The notes beneath the pieces are model-generated. The model was not told where the DNA came from and searched no databases. It was given only the letters and a program-made list of their open reading frames with translations. Source: Candidatus Nanogingivalis gingivitcus (GTDB lineage Bacteria; Patescibacteriota; Saccharimonadia; Saccharimonadales; Saccharimonadaceae). From it: DNA of 25,921 nt. The DNA lies in assembly GCF_004151455.1 (NCBI RefSeq), contig NZ_PRLK01000008.1, positions 1 through 25,921 on the forward strand, read 5' to 3'. Position numbers and translations under genes: made by a program. This document shows, piece after piece, positions 1 to 7,685 of this stretch (within the stretch, counting starts at the first letter, position 1; each line of letters opens with the position of its first letter).

Positions 1-2
1 AC

Positions 3-2012
3 CTATCTTGGTACGTAGCTGTTATTGGAGTAGATATTTCGAATATATTGGGTAAGAATATTTTTAAATTATTCTTAGATATTTCGGTTACGGCAGAGCA
101 AATAGGAGGAAAAACTGGTTTTGATAGTCTTGTAAAAGATGTAGCCTCGTTTTTGGCAGCTGGTGCAGGGCTTGTTACTGTAGTTGCTGGAGCAGGAGGT
201 ATTTTAGCTGCTTTAGCTGTTGCCGCATTTGGAATTTTTAGCTTTGTTGTTATTTTACTTGTTCGCCAAGCTGTTATTATTTTATGTGTGGTTGCTAGCC
301 CTATTGCTATTGCAGCTATAGTGTTGCCGAATACAGAAGGCTTTTTCAAGAAGTGGTTTAGTATTTATAGAAGTATGATTTTTATATACCCAATGGCTAG
401 TATTATTATGGGAGCGGCCATATTAGCTTCTACAGTTCTACGAAATACGCAAGGTATTGGCGACCTTGAAAAAATCTTATTCACACTTATTCCTGCTATG
501 GCACTTATTGGAACTGTTAAGATTATTAAAACCACTTTACATGCATTAGGTTCTATTGGAAATAAAATATCGGGCGTTTTGAACAAAGGAGGTGAGATTA
601 CTGCCAAAAAAGCTAGGGAAAGCGATATGAATAAGGCTATTAATAGAAAAATGCTAAATGGGTCAAGTCCACTTCGTCATGCCTCCATTCCATTAGGTAA
701 GGGGCGCAGATTACATTTTAGTAGCCGTACAAGAGCAATAGCCGAAAAAGCTCGGCAGGATGCTCATGATGCTAAACATTTAAATTATACTAATGAAAGT
801 GTTGTGAGAGCATATGGAGATAAAGAAGAACTTTCAAGCACGCAAGCAGCCTTGCTTAGAAGTGCGCAAGCTGGTTTAAATAAAGCAGAAAATGATAATA
901 TTAAAAACCTCGCTACTATATATAGCCACGATATCGATGAGATCAGAAAAGGTAATTTTACAAACTTAGATGATAGAGATACTTATGATAAGCTTCGCAA
1001 CTCTGGAGATATAGCAGGTGCTGAGAAATTTAAAGAATCAGTTATTGTTAAATATGTGCAAGAAGCTATGACTACCGGAGAAACTCAAGATCATGGTAAG
1101 GCTTTAATGACTGCACTTTATGAAACTGATGGCATTAAACCAGAATCAATTATTTCTTCATCTCTATCAACTCTTTCTAATGAGCAATTATTAAAAGATA
1201 AGTTACAGATAATGGCGCAAGGAATGGCTACAACTGCTTATATAGGTAAGCTTGGACAAAAGGATGCTACGGCTGAATCAATGCTTAAACTTCATGCTTT
1301 TGGTGATGGTAATAAGTATGGCCATACTTACCAAAGCGTAGCTCAAAGTGAAGCCCCACATTCAGGGCTTACTATGGATAAGCTTCTTAGCCAGAATAAA
1401 GATTCGCTTACAAATACTAGCCAGTTTGTTGCAAGTAATCTTAACAATAAAGACAATCTTACTAGTCAAGCAAGTGCTAAAGAAATTGCTAAGATGGCCG
1501 CTGATATCCTTCATAGCCCTCAAAAAATGGCCTCCCTTGGTGGCGATGAGCGTAAAATATTAATGGATATAGCTAGCCATAATCCTACTACTTCAGATGG
1601 CAATAAGGAACCTTCACCTCAAGTAGGTCAGTCTAATAAAGGCACAACAAGTAGTAGCGCTTCTCCAACTGTCGCCGTTATTAGCTCGGATGAAGCTAAG
1701 TTAATGGCTAAGAAAATAAGCGAGGAAGTTGATTTTGGTAAGCTTACAGATTCACAAAAAGAACTTATTAAATTAGCTAATAATAACGATACAAACAATA
1801 ACCTTGCCGATAACCAATTAGTAAATGCTGCTACACGTGTACATTTAGAACAACAGGCTAAAGATATGGCTAACTACCAAAAAAACCAAGTAGATAACTT
1901 ACATAGGGCAATGCAAAGTGGTCAATACAATAGCTTAATGAATAAAGAATATAGCACTCTCAATAATCGTGAAAAAATTATTGTTGATGCTATTCGCCAA
2001 GTAAAGAAATAA
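3..2012 (+). CDS. VirB6/TrbL-like type IV secretion membrane protein (5' end outside window)
   Basis: The reading frame is open to the window's first bases, so the gene is 5'-truncated and the TTG at 48 is probably not the real start. The first ~190 residues are strongly hydrophobic, with about five membrane segments. One carries LLVRQAVIILCVVASPIAIA followed by a charged loop (LPNTEGFFKKW), a layout I associate with VirB6/TrbL-like proteins of type IV secretion systems in Patescibacteria. From about residue 190 to the end the protein is soluble, rich in Lys, Asn, Ser and Gln, with a low-complexity Ser/Thr/Asn/Pro linker near residues 522-545. Family knowledge: VirB6/TrbL forms part of the inner-membrane channel of conjugation or DNA-uptake machines. 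No partner genes lie downstream here, so any operon would be upstream. The ~460-residue soluble tail is long for the family. Function is inferred from topology and short motifs only. Confidence 0.6.
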   Translation, partial: LSWYVAVIGVDISNILGKNIFKLFLDISVTAEQIGGKTGFDSLVKDVASFLAAGAGLVTVVAGAGGILAALAVAAFGIFSFVVILLVRQAVIILCVVASPIAIAAIVLPNTEGFFKKWFSIYRSMIFIYPMASIIMGAAILASTVLRNTQGIGDLEKILFTLIPAMALIGTVKIIKTTLHALGSIGNKISGVLNKGGEITAKKARESDMNKAINRKMLNGSSPLRHASIPLGKGRRLHFSSRTRAIAEKARQDAHDAKHLNYTNESVVRAYGDKEELSSTQAALLRSAQAGLNKAENDNIKNLATIYSHDIDEIRKGNFTNLDDRDTYDKLRNSGDIAGAEKFKESVIVKYVQEAMTTGETQDHGKALMTALYETDGIKPESIISSSLSTLSNEQLLKDKLQIMAQGMATTAYIGKLGQKDATAESMLKLHAFGDGNKYGHTYQSVAQSEAPHSGLTMDKLLSQNKDSLTNTSQFVASNLNNKDNLTSQASAKEIAKMAADILHSPQKMASLGGDERKILMDIASHNPTTSDGNKEPSPQVGQSNKGTTSSSASPTVAVISSDEAKLMAKKISEEVDFGKLTDSQKELIKLANNNDTNNNLADNQLVNAATRVHLEQQAKDMANYQKNQVDNLHRAMQSGQYNSLMNKEYSTLNNREKIIVDAIRQVKK

Positions 2013-2039
2013 ATTTTTAGCTACATACTTTATTGATTT

Positions 2040-2050
2040 TATGCTAAAAT
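2040..2050 (+). promoter_or_regulatory. Extended -10 promoter of serS, leaderless
   Basis: TATGCTAAAAT ends six bases before the serS ATG at 2057, so transcription should begin at or next to the start codon. There is no Shine-Dalgarno sequence and no clear -35 box. Confidence 0.65.
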
Positions 2051-2056
2051 TTAATT

Positions 2057-3334
2057 ATGTTAGATATTAAATTCATTCGTGAGAATACCGAGAGGGTAAA
2101 ACAGAATACTCTAGATAAAGGCTATAAAAATGTTGATATTGATAGAGTAATAGAATTAGATCAAGAGCGTAAAGCTTTAGGGCAAGAAATTGATTCCTTA
2201 AGGTCTAGGCGTAATGAGATTGCTAATAGTATGAAAATTGCTAAAAGCAAACCATCGAGTGAATTAATTGCTGAAGGTAAGGAACTTAAAGAAAAAATTT
2301 CTGCTTTAGAAGATAAATACCGTCATATTGACCAAGATTTTATGACTATTCTTAAGTCTATTCCTAATATATTACAAGATGATGTGCCTATTGGTGAAGA
2401 GGGCGAAGATGAAGTTGTTAAGGAATGGGGCAAGGATATTACCGAAAAACGTTTTGGTTCTTCTATGATTGGTGCTGAAGATCACCTTGACTTTGCTAAT
2501 AGAAAAGATTGGGTTGATTTTGAAAGAGGTACTAAAGTTGCAGGTACAAAATTCTATTTCTTAAAAGGTGAATTAGCGTTATTAGAGAATGCTATTTATC
2601 AATTTGCCTTAAACAAACTACTAGCTAAAGGCTTTAAATTTATGACCGTTCCACATATGGTTAATGGTAATGTGGCTACTGGCACTGGTTTTGCGCCTCG
2701 TGCTAGTGAACAAAGTGATGAATACTTTATTGAAAACCAAGATTTAAGCTTAATTGCTACTGCTGAAATGTCATTAACTGGTTATCACGCTGATGAAATA
2801 CTAAATGAAGATGATCTTCCATTATTTTATGCTGGTTATTCTCCATGCTACCGTAAAGAAGCGGGAACATATGGAAAGCACACTCGTGGACTTTTCCGTG
2901 TTCACCAATTTAATAAGTTAGAAATGTACGCTTTCACCCTGCCGGAGCAAAGTAAGGATGCGCATGAGCGTATTTTAGCTGTTGAAGAGGAAATTTACCA
3001 AGAATTAGGAATTCCTTACAGAATAATTAATATTGCTAGTGGCGACCTTGGTGCTCCTGCATCTAAAAAATACGATATTGAATATTGGAGTCCTGTTGAT
3101 GGCAAATACCGTGAAATTACCAGTTGCTCAAACTGTACTGATTACCAAGCACGCAACTTGAATATTCGTGTTAGAAGAAAAAATGGTGATATTGAAGTGT
3201 TACATACGCTTAATGGTACAGCTGTAAGCCTTGCACGTTGTTTAGTTGCCTTTATAGAAAACTTCCAAGATGGTGACGACTTATTAGTTCCAGAAGTTTT
3301 AAAACCATATATGGGTGGTAAGACTAGAATATAA
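2057..3334 (+). CDS. serS: Seryl-tRNA synthetase
   Basis: This cytoplasmic class II aminoacyl-tRNA synthetase charges tRNA-Ser with serine. At 425 residues it has the normal family length. The N-terminus (MLDIKFIRENTERVKQN) and the Lys/Glu-rich helical arm at about residues 30-100 match the tRNA-binding coiled coil. Motif 2 is visible as CYRKEAGTYGKHTRGLFRVHQF, here split by position as CYRKEAG then RGLFRVHQF, followed by KLEMYAF. The serine-site signature TSCSNCTDYQARN and a motif 3 segment (LNGTAVSLARCLVAFIENFQ) are also present. It has its own promoter directly before the ATG and ends in a hairpin terminator, so it is probably monocistronic. Confidence 0.97.
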   Translation: MLDIKFIRENTERVKQNTLDKGYKNVDIDRVIELDQERKALGQEIDSLRSRRNEIANSMKIAKSKPSSELIAEGKELKEKISALEDKYRHIDQDFMTILKSIPNILQDDVPIGEEGEDEVVKEWGKDITEKRFGSSMIGAEDHLDFANRKDWVDFERGTKVAGTKFYFLKGELALLENAIYQFALNKLLAKGFKFMTVPHMVNGNVATGTGFAPRASEQSDEYFIENQDLSLIATAEMSLTGYHADEILNEDDLPLFYAGYSPCYRKEAGTYGKHTRGLFRVHQFNKLEMYAFTLPEQSKDAHERILAVEEEIYQELGIPYRIINIASGDLGAPASKKYDIEYWSPVDGKYREITSCSNCTDYQARNLNIRVRRKNGDIEVLHTLNGTAVSLARCLVAFIENFQDGDDLLVPEVLKPYMGGKTRI

Positions 3335-3354
3335 AATAATAATTTAATAAAATA

Positions 3355-3412
3355 AGCACTATATATAGCGTATATGTAAAAAATACAACACTAAATATAG
3401 TGCTTTTTATTT
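3355..3412 (+). terminator. Terminator after serS
   Basis: The arm AGCACTATAT at 3355-3364 pairs with ATATAGTGCT at 3395-3404, followed by a T-rich run. The 30-base loop is long, so strength is uncertain, but position and T-tract fit intrinsic termination. Confidence 0.55.
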
Positions 3413-3417
3413 TTACT

Positions 3418-3428
3418 TATGTTATAAT
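3418..3428 (+). promoter_or_regulatory. Extended -10 promoter of the redoxin gene
   Basis: TATGTTATAAT lies 41 bases before the ATG at 3470. Unlike many genes here, this transcript has a leader with a strong ribosome binding site (AAGGGGG at about 3454). Confidence 0.65.
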
Positions 3429-3469
3429 TTAATTAGCTCAAGAAAAAATAAAATAAGGGGGTAACCATC

Positions 3470-3730
3470 ATGAGCGATTTAGTACTTTACACAAAAAACG
3501 ACTGCAAAAATTGTAGACTTATGAAAAATTTTCTTGATCACAAGGAAGTAGATTATGAAGTTCGCAATATGGATGATAGCTTTAAAGAAGAAGGCAAAAA
3601 AGTTTCTGAAAGATACCACATCTTGTCTGCACCAATTTTAGTGAATACTAAGATGGATATTGCAGTAGGGGGAGACTTCGACTCTATCAATAAAGCTGTT
3701 TTGCACCTTATTACTAAAAGCCCTGAATAG
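3470..3730 (+). CDS. Glutaredoxin/NrdH-like thiol redoxin
   Basis: This 86-residue thioredoxin-fold protein has a redox-active CKNC motif at residues 12-15 right after a short beta strand (LVLYTKND). A cis-proline loop (SAPILV) lies near residue 62. Both features and the length fit glutaredoxin or NrdH-redoxin, which reduce disulfides or donate electrons to ribonucleotide reductase. No reductase or nrd gene lies nearby to decide the partner. The start is fixed by a strong GGGGG-type ribosome binding site. The last codons and the stop are embedded in a GC-rich hairpin (terminator at 3718-3740). The subfamily cannot be resolved from sequence alone. Confidence 0.85.
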   Translation: MSDLVLYTKNDCKNCRLMKNFLDHKEVDYEVRNMDDSFKEEGKKVSERYHILSAPILVNTKMDIAVGGDFDSINKAVLHLITKSPE

Positions 3731-3740
3731 GGCTTCTTTT
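3718..3740 (+). terminator. Terminator overlapping the redoxin stop codon
   Basis: AAGCCCT and AGGGCTT pair around a GAAT loop and are followed by CTTTTATT. The stem includes the last sense codons and the stop, so translation to the end would cover it. Confidence 0.65.
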
Positions 3741-3741
3741 A

Positions 3742-3770
3742 TTGACAAATTAAAAAGTTTATGCTAATAT
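3742..3770 (+). promoter_or_regulatory. Promoter of hpf with consensus -35
   Basis: TTGACA at 3742-3747 and TAATAT at 3765-3770 are separated by 17 bases, with a TATGC extension before the -10. This is one of the two best complete sigma-70-type promoters in the window. The ATG at 3798 follows AAGGAAAG. Confidence 0.75.
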
Positions 3771-3797
3771 ATAAAAAAGTAATAAACAAGGAAAGAT

Positions 3798-4169
3798 ATG
3801 ATTTCACAAATTGACATTACAGGAAAAAACAAATACGAAATTGATGAAAATACCCAAAAATATACACGCAAACATATTGGTAAACTAGATAAATACTTGC
3901 CACGACATGCTAAAAAAACTGTGTCAGCTAAAGTTGTAATTGAACAAATTAATGGTGCAAATGACAATAAATATGAGGTTGAAGCTATTTTAACTATTCC
4001 AGATAAAACTCTTGTAGCTAAAGACCAAAGTAGTAATGTATTAGCTGCCGTAGATATTGTTGAGGCAAAATTAGAAAGCCAAATTCGTCGTTACAAAACT
4101 GAGAAAAACCCACGTATTGGTAAAAGTAGTATTATGGCTAAATTTAAACGTTCATTTAAACGTGGATAG
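3798..4169 (+). CDS. hpf: Ribosome hibernation-promoting factor, short form (HPF/RaiA)
   Basis: This 123-residue protein matches the short ribosome-associated inhibitor A/HPF family. It opens with the family strand (ISQIDITGKNKYEI), continues with a basic helix (KYTRKHIGKLDKYLP), and has the typical mid-region (VEAILTIPDKTLVAKDQSSN) followed by a helix with AAVDIVEAKLESQIRRYK. The lysine- and arginine-rich tail would contact rRNA. HPF binds the 30S decoding region and silences ribosomes in stationary phase. It lacks the C-terminal dimerisation domain of long HPF. In Firmicutes hpf commonly precedes secA. Here the two are separated by about 840 bases holding an accessory cassette and two terminators. 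It has its own consensus promoter. Confidence 0.88.
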   Translation: MISQIDITGKNKYEIDENTQKYTRKHIGKLDKYLPRHAKKTVSAKVVIEQINGANDNKYEVEAILTIPDKTLVAKDQSSNVLAAVDIVEAKLESQIRRYKTEKNPRIGKSSIMAKFKRSFKRG

Positions 4170-4194
4170 CTAAAACAACTTTTTAAGCAGACCG

Positions 4195-4231
4195 AAAAAT
4201 CAACCTAGTATATTTAGGTTGATTTTTATTT
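4195..4231 (+). terminator. Terminator after hpf
   Basis: AAAAATCAACCTA at 4195-4207 pairs with TAGGTTGATTTTT at 4215-4227, followed by more T-rich sequence. It is a strong intrinsic terminator. Confidence 0.85.
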
Positions 4232-4236
4232 ATTTT

Positions 4237-4247
4237 TATGTCATAAT
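4237..4247 (+). promoter_or_regulatory. Extended -10 promoter of the small accessory cassette
   Basis: TATGTCATAAT precedes the ORF starting at 4280, which also has a strong AAAGGAGG ribosome binding site at 4265-4272. Confidence 0.55.
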
Positions 4248-4279
4248 ATGCTACATCATTGCCAAAGGAGGATATAAAA

Positions 4280-4461
4280 ATGGCAAAGAACATTAACTTT
4301 AAGGTTAGTGTAGAGTACGGCTTATTACTAAGAATAATTACCTATTATTCTACTTAGAAACTAAGGTAGAAAAACCGGTAGGAAGAAGTAACGCGATAAT
4401 GTATCTTAATGAGTTTGCTAAATTTTTAGACCATGAAGAAACATTTATTGTATTTAATTAG
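4280..4461 (+). pseudogene. Small ORF broken by a one-base frameshift; unknown product
   Basis: An ATG with an excellent AAAGGAGG site opens a frame encoding MAKNINFKVSVEYG, which hits a stop at 4355-4357. The -1 frame is open from 4309 and continues as TKNNYLLFYLETKVEKPVG and on through a plausible protein to a stop at 4459-4461. Joining the frames near 4320 gives about 60 residues with normal composition, so one base seems to be missing there. I see no slippery heptamer that would suggest programmed frameshifting. The product is not recognised. It lies between hpf and secA with another unrecognised ORF 25 bases downstream, and both have good ribosome binding sites, suggesting a two-gene unit. 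An assembly error is an alternative to a true pseudogene. Confidence 0.55.
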
Positions 4462-4486
4462 TATTTTTAAGAAGGGGTGATCTTAT

Positions 4487-4819
4487 ATGAATAATGCTAA
4501 GCGAAGTGAAAATGTAAAAACTCAGTTATATAAACTAGAGTTTTATTGTGATTATACTGGCGAAAATATTGGCGTTCGTATTATTGACTTGGTTGTTAAT
4601 GTAAACGCTTTCGCTAAAGTGATTGTTTATATGTCGGTTGATATTGACTTGGTAGATGGAGGGATTTTTATTATTCCTAGCCAGGAGTCATTCTATGATT
4701 CGGCTGAAAATATTCTTTTAAAAGGGTATTTTATTGAAGGAGATGAAAATATTCTTAACATTCTTGATACATCTAACAAGATATATCAAGGTAAGCTAAA
4801 AAAATCTAAAAAAAACTAA
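4487..4819 (+). CDS. Hypothetical protein (110 aa), possibly frameshifted at its 3' end
   Basis: The ATG follows AAGAAGGGGTGA, a good ribosome binding site. The 110-residue product is soluble and rich in beta-prone residues (VRIIDLVVNVNAFAKVIVYM, then GGIFIIPSQESF) and ends with a lysine-rich tail. I do not recognise a family, a signal peptide or catalytic motifs. It is the second ORF of the small cassette between hpf and secA. The stop follows directly on an eight-A run (4808-4815). The +1 frame beyond it encodes a plausible further ~31 residues up to 4907, so the true protein may be longer if one A is extra or if the polymerase slips. Confidence 0.6.
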   Translation: MNNAKRSENVKTQLYKLEFYCDYTGENIGVRIIDLVVNVNAFAKVIVYMSVDIDLVDGGIFIIPSQESFYDSAENILLKGYFIEGDENILNILDTSNKIYQGKLKKSKKN

Positions 4820-4907
4820 CAATCAGCTAACAGCAAACGTGGAAGCATTCTTTTTAAGCCTTAAAGATAAAGATATGCAAAAGTGTTATAGGGAATATAT
4901 GTTCTAG
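4817..4907 (+). other. Out-of-frame coding-like extension of the preceding ORF
   Basis: In the frame one base beyond the ORF ending at 4819, codons from 4815 encode TNNQLTANVEAFFLSLKDKD and then MQKCYREYMF before TAG at 4905-4907. The composition is protein-like and there is no convincing separate start (only GTG 4839 without a ribosome binding site). The simplest reading is a C-terminal extension separated by a length change in the A8 run. Confidence 0.4.
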
Positions 4908-4921
4908 TGGCACTTAAGCTT

Positions 4922-4947
4922 AAAGCCCTCTTAGAGGGCTTTTTTTT
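4922..4947 (+). terminator. Terminator before secA
   Basis: AAAGCCCTC and GAGGGCTTT pair around a TTA loop, followed by a run of eight T. It is a strong terminator closing the accessory cassette 14 bases past the extended frame's stop. Confidence 0.9.
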
Positions 4948-4957
4948 ACTGTTTAAT

Positions 4958-4968
4958 TATGGTAAAAT
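4958..4968 (+). promoter_or_regulatory. Extended -10 promoter of secA
   Basis: TATGGTAAAAT lies 38 bases before the ATG at 5007. The ATG at 4959 lies inside this promoter, so it cannot be the start on this transcript. Confidence 0.6.
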
Positions 4969-5006
4969 TGTATCTAGAATTATACTGTTGGAAAGTAGAG
5001 AGGAAT

Positions 5007-7685
5007 ATGACTAAAAAAACTGCGAAAAAAAAGAATGTTTTAGTTGAAGATAATAAAACTGAAAAATTCCTAACTAAAGTATTTGGGGATCCACAAAAGA
5101 AAGTTTTACGACGTCTTCAAAAAAAAGTTAATGAAATTAATGCTTTATCTGAAAAATATAAAGAAATGACAGATGAAGAATTAAAAAATAAGTTTAATAA
5201 TTTAACTTTAGAAGTTAGAGAAGAAGATAAAAAGACTGATCAACAAAAGTTAGATGCAGTACTCCCTGAAGTATTTGCATTAGTGCGAGAAGCAAGCCAA
5301 AGAGTATTAGGAATGCGTCATTTTGACGTCCAGCTTATTGGTGGTATGGTTCTACATGAAGGTAAAGTTGCTGAAATGAAAACAGGTGAGGGTAAAACAC
5401 TTGTTGCCACCTTACCTACAGTACTTAATGCTATGACCGGAAAAGGTGTTCATGTTGTTACAGTTAACGACTACCTAGCACAGCGTGATGCAAGCTGGAT
5501 GGGTAAAATTTATAACTTCTTAGGGCTTTCTGTTGGTGTAATTATCAACGAGGCTAGTTATATTTACGACCCTGAATATGATAATGCAAGCCATGAAGAT
5601 GAAAATATGCGAAAGCTTCGCCCAGCTACTCGTAAAGAAGCTTACGCAGCTGATATTACTTACGGTACAAACAACGAGTTTGGTTTTGACTACCTAAGAG
5701 ATAACATGGTTAATGAAGTTGATTTATTACGTCAACGTGAATTAAACTTTGCTATTGTTGATGAGGTTGACTCAATTTTAATTGATGAAGCGCGTACTCC
5801 TCTTATTATTTCTGCTCCAGCAGCTGAGAATCCAGAAAGCTATATTCAATTCGCTAAAATAGCTACTCAGTTGTCTGAAAATGATTATGACTTAGATGAA
5901 AAAAGACGCAGTGTAGCCTTAACTGATGAAGGTATTGATAAAGTTGAAAAACTTTTAGGTATGAAGAACCTATACAAGCCTGAACATACCCGAGCTGTTT
6001 ATCATATGGAACAAGCTTTAAGGGCTCAAACTCTATTTAAGAGAGATAAAGACTATGTTGTTACTAACGATGGCGAAGTAATTATTGTTGATGAACACAC
6101 TGGTCGCCTTATGAATGGCCGTCGCTATAATGAGGGGCTACACCAAGCTATAGAAGCTAAAGAAAAAGTACCAGTACTTCAAGAATCTATGACTCTTGCT
6201 ACAATCTCTTTCCAAAATTTCTTTAGGCTTTATAATAAGCTATCAGGTATGACAGGTACTGCCTTTACGGAAGCTGAAGAATTTCAACAAATCTATTCTT
6301 TAGAAGTTATTCAAATTCCATCAAATAAACCAGTTATTCGTGATGATAAGGAAGATCTAATTTTTAAAACAGAAAAAGCTAAATTAAAAGCTGTTGCTGC
6401 TGAAATTAAACGTCATCATGAGGCAGGTCGCCCAGTTCTTGTAGGTTCTGCATCTATTGAAAAGAATGAGCAGATTGCTAAATACCTAGATAAAGAGGGT
6501 ATAAAATATAACTTGTTAAACGCTAAAAACAATGAGCATGAGGCTTCTATTGTTGCTAAAGCTGGTGAAAAAGGTGCTATTACACTTGCTACCAACATTG
6601 CAGGTCGTGGTACAGACATTAAATTGGGTGAAGGTGTTAAGGAATTAGGTGGGTTAGTAGTTATTGGTTCCGAAAGGCATGAATCTCGCCGTATTGATAA
6701 CCAGTTCCGTGGGCGTGGAGGACGCCAAGGTGACCCAGGCGAAACACAATTCTTCGTATCAACAGAAGATGACCTTATGAGAATCTTCCAAGGTGAGCGT
6801 ATTGCTACTATTATGGATAGATTAGGCGTTCCAGATGATCAGCCTATACAACATAAGTCAGTTTCTAAAACACTAGAATCAGCACAAAAAAGGGTAGAAG
6901 GCTTTAACTTTGACACTCGTAAAAATGTTGTTCAATATGACAATGTTATTAACAGGCATCGTAAAGTTGTTTACACTATGCGTCGTAAAATTTTAGAGGG
7001 CGAGAATATCACCCCAGAATTTAAGCGATTATTCGACTTAAAGGTTAAGGAATTAGTATCTCTTCCTGCTAAAAATAATCCTAAATTTGCTGAAGAATTT
7101 ATTGAATTCTTCCCAGTAGAAAAAGATACTGCTGAAGCAATTGGTTTAATCAGGAATGATAAAAAGCGTCTTGAACTTGCACGCCAAATAGTAGAAGATG
7201 TATATAAAGATAAAGAAGAAGAATTGGGTGAGGAAACACTGCAAAAAGTAGAGCGTGAAATATACATGCAAATACTTGATACTCTTTGGATGAACCACTT
7301 AGAAAATATGGGGCATTTAAGAGAAGGCATTCACTGGCGAAGCGTAGGGCAACGAGACCCATTAGTTGAATATCGTTCAGAATCTCAAAAGTTATTTGAT
7401 GGTTTACAAAATACATTACGTGATGAAGCAATTAAAATTATTACGCGTATTAAACCTACTGATGTAGTAGCTCGTGACGAAGAGGACCACGAAACTGAAT
7501 TGACACGTCTTGCAGAAAACTCTGTGGAAAAAGGTGTTAATGATATTCAATCTGGCGAAAAGAATAGAGATGATGAATTCGGCGGTGTAAAGAAAAAATC
7601 AGAGTCTGCAGAAAGAAGCAAAAAAAATAAAGCCCGCAAAGCTAAAAAAGCACAACGTCAAAATAAGAAAAAAGGACGTAAATAA
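5007..7685 (+). CDS. secA: Preprotein translocase ATPase SecA
   Basis: SecA is the motor ATPase that drives preproteins through SecYEG. I place the start at 5007 (892 aa) because AGAGAGG precedes it and the upstream ATG at 4959 lies inside the promoter. Walker A is MKTGEGKT at residues 124-131. The DEAD-box equivalent reads VDEVDSILIDEARTPLIIS. Helicase motifs TNIAGRGTDIKLGEGV and QFRGRGGRQGDPG, with the family segment LSGMTGTAFTEAEEF, follow in order. The helical scaffold near the end contains MDTLWMNHLENMGHLREGI-like sequence (here QILDTLWMNHLENM). The C-terminus is a lysine-rich tail with no CxC...CH zinc motif, so SecB or phospholipid binding through that motif is not expected. An M16 peptidase starts on the very next base. 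Confidence 0.97.
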   Translation: MTKKTAKKKNVLVEDNKTEKFLTKVFGDPQKKVLRRLQKKVNEINALSEKYKEMTDEELKNKFNNLTLEVREEDKKTDQQKLDAVLPEVFALVREASQRVLGMRHFDVQLIGGMVLHEGKVAEMKTGEGKTLVATLPTVLNAMTGKGVHVVTVNDYLAQRDASWMGKIYNFLGLSVGVIINEASYIYDPEYDNASHEDENMRKLRPATRKEAYAADITYGTNNEFGFDYLRDNMVNEVDLLRQRELNFAIVDEVDSILIDEARTPLIISAPAAENPESYIQFAKIATQLSENDYDLDEKRRSVALTDEGIDKVEKLLGMKNLYKPEHTRAVYHMEQALRAQTLFKRDKDYVVTNDGEVIIVDEHTGRLMNGRRYNEGLHQAIEAKEKVPVLQESMTLATISFQNFFRLYNKLSGMTGTAFTEAEEFQQIYSLEVIQIPSNKPVIRDDKEDLIFKTEKAKLKAVAAEIKRHHEAGRPVLVGSASIEKNEQIAKYLDKEGIKYNLLNAKNNEHEASIVAKAGEKGAITLATNIAGRGTDIKLGEGVKELGGLVVIGSERHESRRIDNQFRGRGGRQGDPGETQFFVSTEDDLMRIFQGERIATIMDRLGVPDDQPIQHKSVSKTLESAQKRVEGFNFDTRKNVVQYDNVINRHRKVVYTMRRKILEGENITPEFKRLFDLKVKELVSLPAKNNPKFAEEFIEFFPVEKDTAEAIGLIRNDKKRLELARQIVEDVYKDKEEELGEETLQKVEREIYMQILDTLWMNHLENMGHLREGIHWRSVGQRDPLVEYRSESQKLFDGLQNTLRDEAIKIITRIKPTDVVARDEEDHETELTRLAENSVEKGVNDIQSGEKNRDDEFGGVKKKSESAERSKKNKARKAKKAQRQNKKKGRK

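Noticed and set aside
4309..4357. Programmed -1 ribosomal frameshift in the small ORF
   Set aside because: No X XXY YYZ slippery heptamer or following stem was found in the overlap, so a base loss or error is more likely.
4820..4921. Small structured RNA between the cassette and secA
   Set aside because: No hairpin beyond the terminator was visible, and the sequence reads as coding in the +1 frame, which explains it better.
4959..5006. Upstream ATG extending SecA by 16 residues
   Set aside because: It lies inside the -10 element and has no ribosome binding site, whereas the ATG at 5007 has one and gives the normal lysine-rich start.
6971..7431. Minus-strand ORFs within secA
   Set aside because: They lie antisense to conserved SecA codons and lack initiation signals.
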